From Yoonia litorea (lineage in GTDB: Bacteria > Pseudomonadota > Alphaproteobacteria > Rhodobacterales > Rhodobacteraceae): a stretch of 64,000 bases of DNA. Of this stretch, positions 61,428-64,000 are shown piece after piece. The notes under the pieces were generated by a model that did not search any database, was not told the origin of the DNA, and saw only the letters and a program-made list of their open reading frames with translations. The stretch lies in NCBI RefSeq assembly GCF_900114675.1, contig NZ_FOZM01000005.1, forward strand, positions 36,388-100,387, given 5' to 3'. How positions within the stretch are numbered: position 1 is the stretch's first letter; each line of letters starts with the position of its first letter. A program made the translations under genes and the position numbers.

Positions 61428-62017
61428 GCCACCCTCCGGTCATCGATTTCCATGAGCGCATCGAGCGGCACGCGGTAGGGCTGCATCGCGTCGAAATCCT
61501 CGCAATTGCCGCAGTTCTGCACGATTGCGAAGGTGTCGCAGGCATCCTTGAGGATGACCCGGAAGGTGCCGCCAAGACCCGAGGGCACGTCGTATGTCCC
61601 GCCGATGAGATAGTCCAAGGCCCGGCGCACGAAGACGCGGATGCTGTGGCCATCGGTGGCAAGCCGGATCGCGCCCTGCCCCCGGTCGATGAGCACCTGC
61701 ACATCGTCGAGAATGTCCGTGTAGAACTGACCGGTCAGATCGCGAAACGCCATGCGGCGCTGCGCCATCCAGTCGGTGTCCCGAAACGGGTTCATGCCAT
61801 CGGCGAAAGCAAAGGACGGATCGGCTTGCTCGGTCGTGACGATGCGGGTGGTCGTGCCATCGATGCCGTTCGAGCGCAGATGCACGCCATTGCCGACGAT
61901 GAGGATCAGGGCGGGCCTGACCACTGGTCCGTTCCAGTTGGGCAAGAAGGTCTTGCAGGCGTGCGCATGGGCGATCTGCGCCGCAACAGCGGAGGCAGAG
62001 AACTTGAGAATAGCCAT
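61424..62017 (-). CDS. Hypothetical plasmid-backbone protein
   Basis: A 197-residue protein; MAILKFSASAVAAQIAHAHA, then VGNGVHLRSNGIDGTTTRIV and QNCGNCEDFDAMQPYRVPLD. No domain is recognised; the CGNC pair could bind a metal. It shares an operon with the DUF6927 gene and lies 74 bases after parB with a strong hairpin between. Confidence 0.6.
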   Translation of the reverse strand: MAILKFSASAVAAQIAHAHACKTFLPNWNGPVVRPALILIVGNGVHLRSNGIDGTTTRIVTTEQADPSFAFADGMNPFRDTDWMAQRRMAFRDLTGQFYTDILDDVQVLIDRGQGAIRLATDGHSIRVFVRRALDYLIGGTYDVPSGLGGTFRVILKDACDTFAIVQNCGNCEDFDAMQPYRVPLDALMEIDDRRVA

Positions 62018-62050
62018 GGGGATGTCTTTCCGTTGAGTGTGGGAGGGTCG

Positions 62051-62080
62051 ACCCGCGCGGGCGGAATTGCCCGCGCGGGT
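62051..62080. repeat. Perfect 12-bp inverted repeat between parB and the next gene
   Basis: ACCCGCGCGGGC and GCCCGCGCGGGT around GGAATT, 12 bases after the ParB stop on the - strand. No T-run, so it may be an RNA-stabilising or attenuating hairpin rather than a terminator. Confidence 0.55.
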
Positions 62081-62091
62081 CGCGTGAGGGC

Positions 62092-64000
62092 TCAGGCCGC
62101 TTGCGCGACTTCGCTGTCAGGCTCGAGGGTTTGCGCAGCGGGCTCCGCCTCATCACAGGCGACACCGGCGGTCTGCATCATCGGCGGACACCAGGCCGCC
62201 ACGGCGGCGCGCTGCGCGTCTGTGAGTGTGGCGAAAGGCTCAGCAAAGAGCTTGTCGCAGAAGGCGACGATCTCTTTCTTGCTCGACGAGGCCAGCGTGA
62301 CCGCCTCCTGGGCGAGGCCCAGATCCTCGCCGAGAATCTTCAGGAGCCAGGCCTTCTTGAAGCGATTGAACAGCGCCGCGTTCGGCGTCCAATGGGCGCG
62401 GATGTCGGGCATGATCTCGATCTCGAAGTCATGCATCAGGCTGTCGCGCTGGCGGTCGCGCGCGAAACAGGACTGCGTGGTGCTGGCCGTGGCATAGGCG
62501 ACGAGCTTGGCCTTCTCGCCCGGCTTCAGCGCGCGAAACGCCGCGAACTGATCGGCGGGAGACCGGGCCTCGTCCAACCAGGACAGATCGAGCGCATCAT
62601 GGGCCGCCGCCACTTGCTCGAGCGAGGTGCCGTCGATCTCGTCCAGCTTGGCGTGGTTGCGGTATTCCTTGCGGGCATCGGTCTTGATCGCCTGCGTGAC
62701 ACTCATGCCGCTGGTCAGAACATCACTGACCAGCTTGAAGAGCGTCAGATCGAGCGTGGCCTCGGGATGCAGCGCCATCGCGGCGCCAAGGGCCATGGCC
62801 CGCTCGGTCTTGAGATCCTCAGCCAGCGACGCCGGGTAGGTGATTTCGCCGGCGTCCGGGGCCTCCTCCCCCGTTGGGCTGCTTGAAGAGCCACGCGCGT
62901 CCTCCTCTTTGACAGTGTCCTCCGGGCGCACAAGGCCCACATGGAGCGTCACCTGCCCGTTCGACCAGGACGCCATCACACCGGCGCGGGCAAGGTCCTC
63001 GACGCTGTAGGCTTCCTGCAGGTCGCGGGCTTCGTCTTCGAAGGTGTCCACGCGCTCGTAAAGGGCATTGTAGGCATCGTCTTCGAGCCCCACATCCTCC
63101 ATCTCGAGCTGCAGTTTCTCAAGTTCGGAGGTGATCTCGTCGATGCGCTTTTGGGCGGCCTCATCCGGCTCGATCGGGCCGGGATAGACGCGGCCGTAGT
63201 CGGCCATGGTCGCATAATCATAGCGTACCATCGCATCTGCCCAGGCAAAGCCCAGTTTTGCGCGGGCTTGTTCAGCGGCGGCAGTGAGCTTCTCAAGCAG
63301 GATGGTCTCGACCAGCGCCGCATCCTCCAGCACGGAATGCTCTTCCAGAAGATCAGCCGCGATGGCCCCGCCGCGGGCCTCATAGTCCTCGCGCACGAAG
63401 GCCCCGATATCGTCGCTGACCTGCACCCCGCGGGATTTGAGCGCCTGACGGACAGTATAGGCCTGCAGGTAGCTGTCGTCCTTGGTGAGTGCCTCATAGA
63501 CCTCCTTCTGCACCTCCTGGCTCGGGTGCTCAGCGAAAGCCTTCATTGTGTCGAGCGTGATCGTCTTGGCTCGCGCGGCCGCGCGGATGTCGGGGTGGAT
63601 CAGGCCATAGCGCAACCGGCCTTTCACGGCGGCCACCGTCGTGCCGAATGTCTTGGCGATGGTTTCGGGCGTCTGGCCATCGACCTCCATCATCCGCGCG
63701 AAGGCCTCGAACTCGTCGATGGCATTCATCGGCGCTTGCGTGATGTTCTCGGCGAGCGACAGAGCCGTGGTGACGTCGCACTCCTCGGGCACGAGGCGGC
63801 AGTCGACCTTGGTTTTCGCGGTGAACCCCTTCTCGCTCTTGTCCGCGGCCAGTTCCTTCAGGGCGGCATGGCGGCGACCGCCTGCGAGTACGGCATATTT
63901 GCTGTCGATCTTCTGAACCAGGAGCGGCTGGACGAGACCCAGCACTGCGATGCTGGCTTTCAGATGTGCGATGTTCTCGGGGTCGTAGGTTTCCGGGGAG
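62092..64000 (-). CDS. parB: ParB/Spo0J-like partition protein, N-terminus beyond the window
   Basis: The frame runs off the right edge with no stop, giving at least 636 residues. The ParB N-terminal nuclease-like domain is seen in YDPENIAHLKASIAVLGLVQ and YAVLAGGRRHAALKEL (the GxRR box), then the HTH TPETIAKTFGTTVAAVKGRL. The C-terminal 450 residues are acidic and helical and longer than ordinary ParB, like the large ParB-type proteins of alphaproteobacterial plasmids. ParA would be expected to the right. It would bind parS-like sites for partition or act as a regulator. Confidence 0.85.
   Translation of the reverse strand, partial: SPETYDPENIAHLKASIAVLGLVQPLLVQKIDSKYAVLAGGRRHAALKELAADKSEKGFTAKTKVDCRLVPEECDVTTALSLAENITQAPMNAIDEFEAFARMMEVDGQTPETIAKTFGTTVAAVKGRLRYGLIHPDIRAAARAKTITLDTMKAFAEHPSQEVQKEVYEALTKDDSYLQAYTVRQALKSRGVQVSDDIGAFVREDYEARGGAIAADLLEEHSVLEDAALVETILLEKLTAAAEQARAKLGFAWADAMVRYDYATMADYGRVYPGPIEPDEAAQKRIDEITSELEKLQLEMEDVGLEDDAYNALYERVDTFEDEARDLQEAYSVEDLARAGVMASWSNGQVTLHVGLVRPEDTVKEEDARGSSSSPTGEEAPDAGEITYPASLAEDLKTERAMALGAAMALHPEATLDLTLFKLVSDVLTSGMSVTQAIKTDARKEYRNHAKLDEIDGTSLEQVAAAHDALDLSWLDEARSPADQFAAFRALKPGEKAKLVAYATASTTQSCFARDRQRDSLMHDFEIEIMPDIRAHWTPNAALFNRFKKAWLLKILGEDLGLAQEAVTLASSSKKEIVAFCDKLFAEPFATLTDAQRAAVAAWCPPMMQTAGVACDEAEPAAQTLEPDSEVAQAA

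Noticed and set aside
1..64000. CRISPR array, tRNA or rRNA genes, insertion sequences
   Set aside because: No regularly spaced repeats, tRNA cloverleaf signatures or transposase motifs were noticed on reading; a dedicated search was not possible.

Overview
The window comes from an alphaproteobacterium, most likely a Rhodobacterales/Roseobacter-type organism. The evidence is the gene content: a Rieske subunit with a Tat signal, a ccmFGHI cluster, a VirB/VirD4 system of the kind found on roseobacter plasmids, and small plasmid families such as DUF736, DUF2493, DUF6915 and DUF6927. The whole stretch reads as a conjugative replicon or integrated conjugative element, made of a GC-rich transfer/maintenance backbone split by several cargo blocks. 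I see no transposase, CRISPR array, rRNA or tRNA gene.

Left cargo (1-13582). This holds a Rieske protein cut by the window edge, two membrane proteins, a rhodanese, an EF-hand protein, ccmF-ccmG-ccmH-ccmI, an L,D-transpeptidase lipoprotein, a CsoR-controlled copper/thiol operon (DUF305 plus glutaredoxin-MauE), and a MerR-controlled operon (transglutaminase, CDF transporter, ICMT-like methyltransferase). A dif-like XerC/XerD site lies at 10199-10226.

Transfer backbone. virB1-B2-B3-B4, a lipoprotein, a VirB5-like lytic transglycosylase, then virB5-B8-B9-B10-B11 and virB6 run on the + strand (15259-26553). virD4, the VirD2-type relaxase and a MobC-like gene run on the - strand (33775-38676). 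A palindrome-rich gene-free stretch beyond mobC is the best oriT candidate. The block between virB6 and virD4 (26652-33673) is a predicted defence island: GHKL/MORC-like ATPase, Mrr-fused helicase, an unknown protein, Vsr and a cytosine-5 methyltransferase, with a divergent nuclease-like gene.

Maintenance and second cargo region (39240-64000). Small plasmid genes surround a subtilase/AAA pair resembling the IetAS anti-phage system (42710-46207). A 1420-residue methyltransferase/strawberry-notch helicase follows. A metal cassette comes next (cytochrome c, DUF411, ArsR, CDF, LspA) with TRAP permease genes (54700-59480). The window ends with a PrlF-YhaV toxin-antitoxin pair, DUF6927, an unknown gene and a ParB-like protein cut by the right edge.

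The regions share a near-identical 16-bp AT-rich dyad (10241, 14896, 47742, and a half-match at 38732). It lies in front of otherwise separate units and suggests a common regulator. The backbone moves DNA, the two defence blocks would protect host or element from phages and rivals, and the cargo appears to handle copper and other soft metals and cytochrome c maturation. Functions are inferred from motifs and gene context only.
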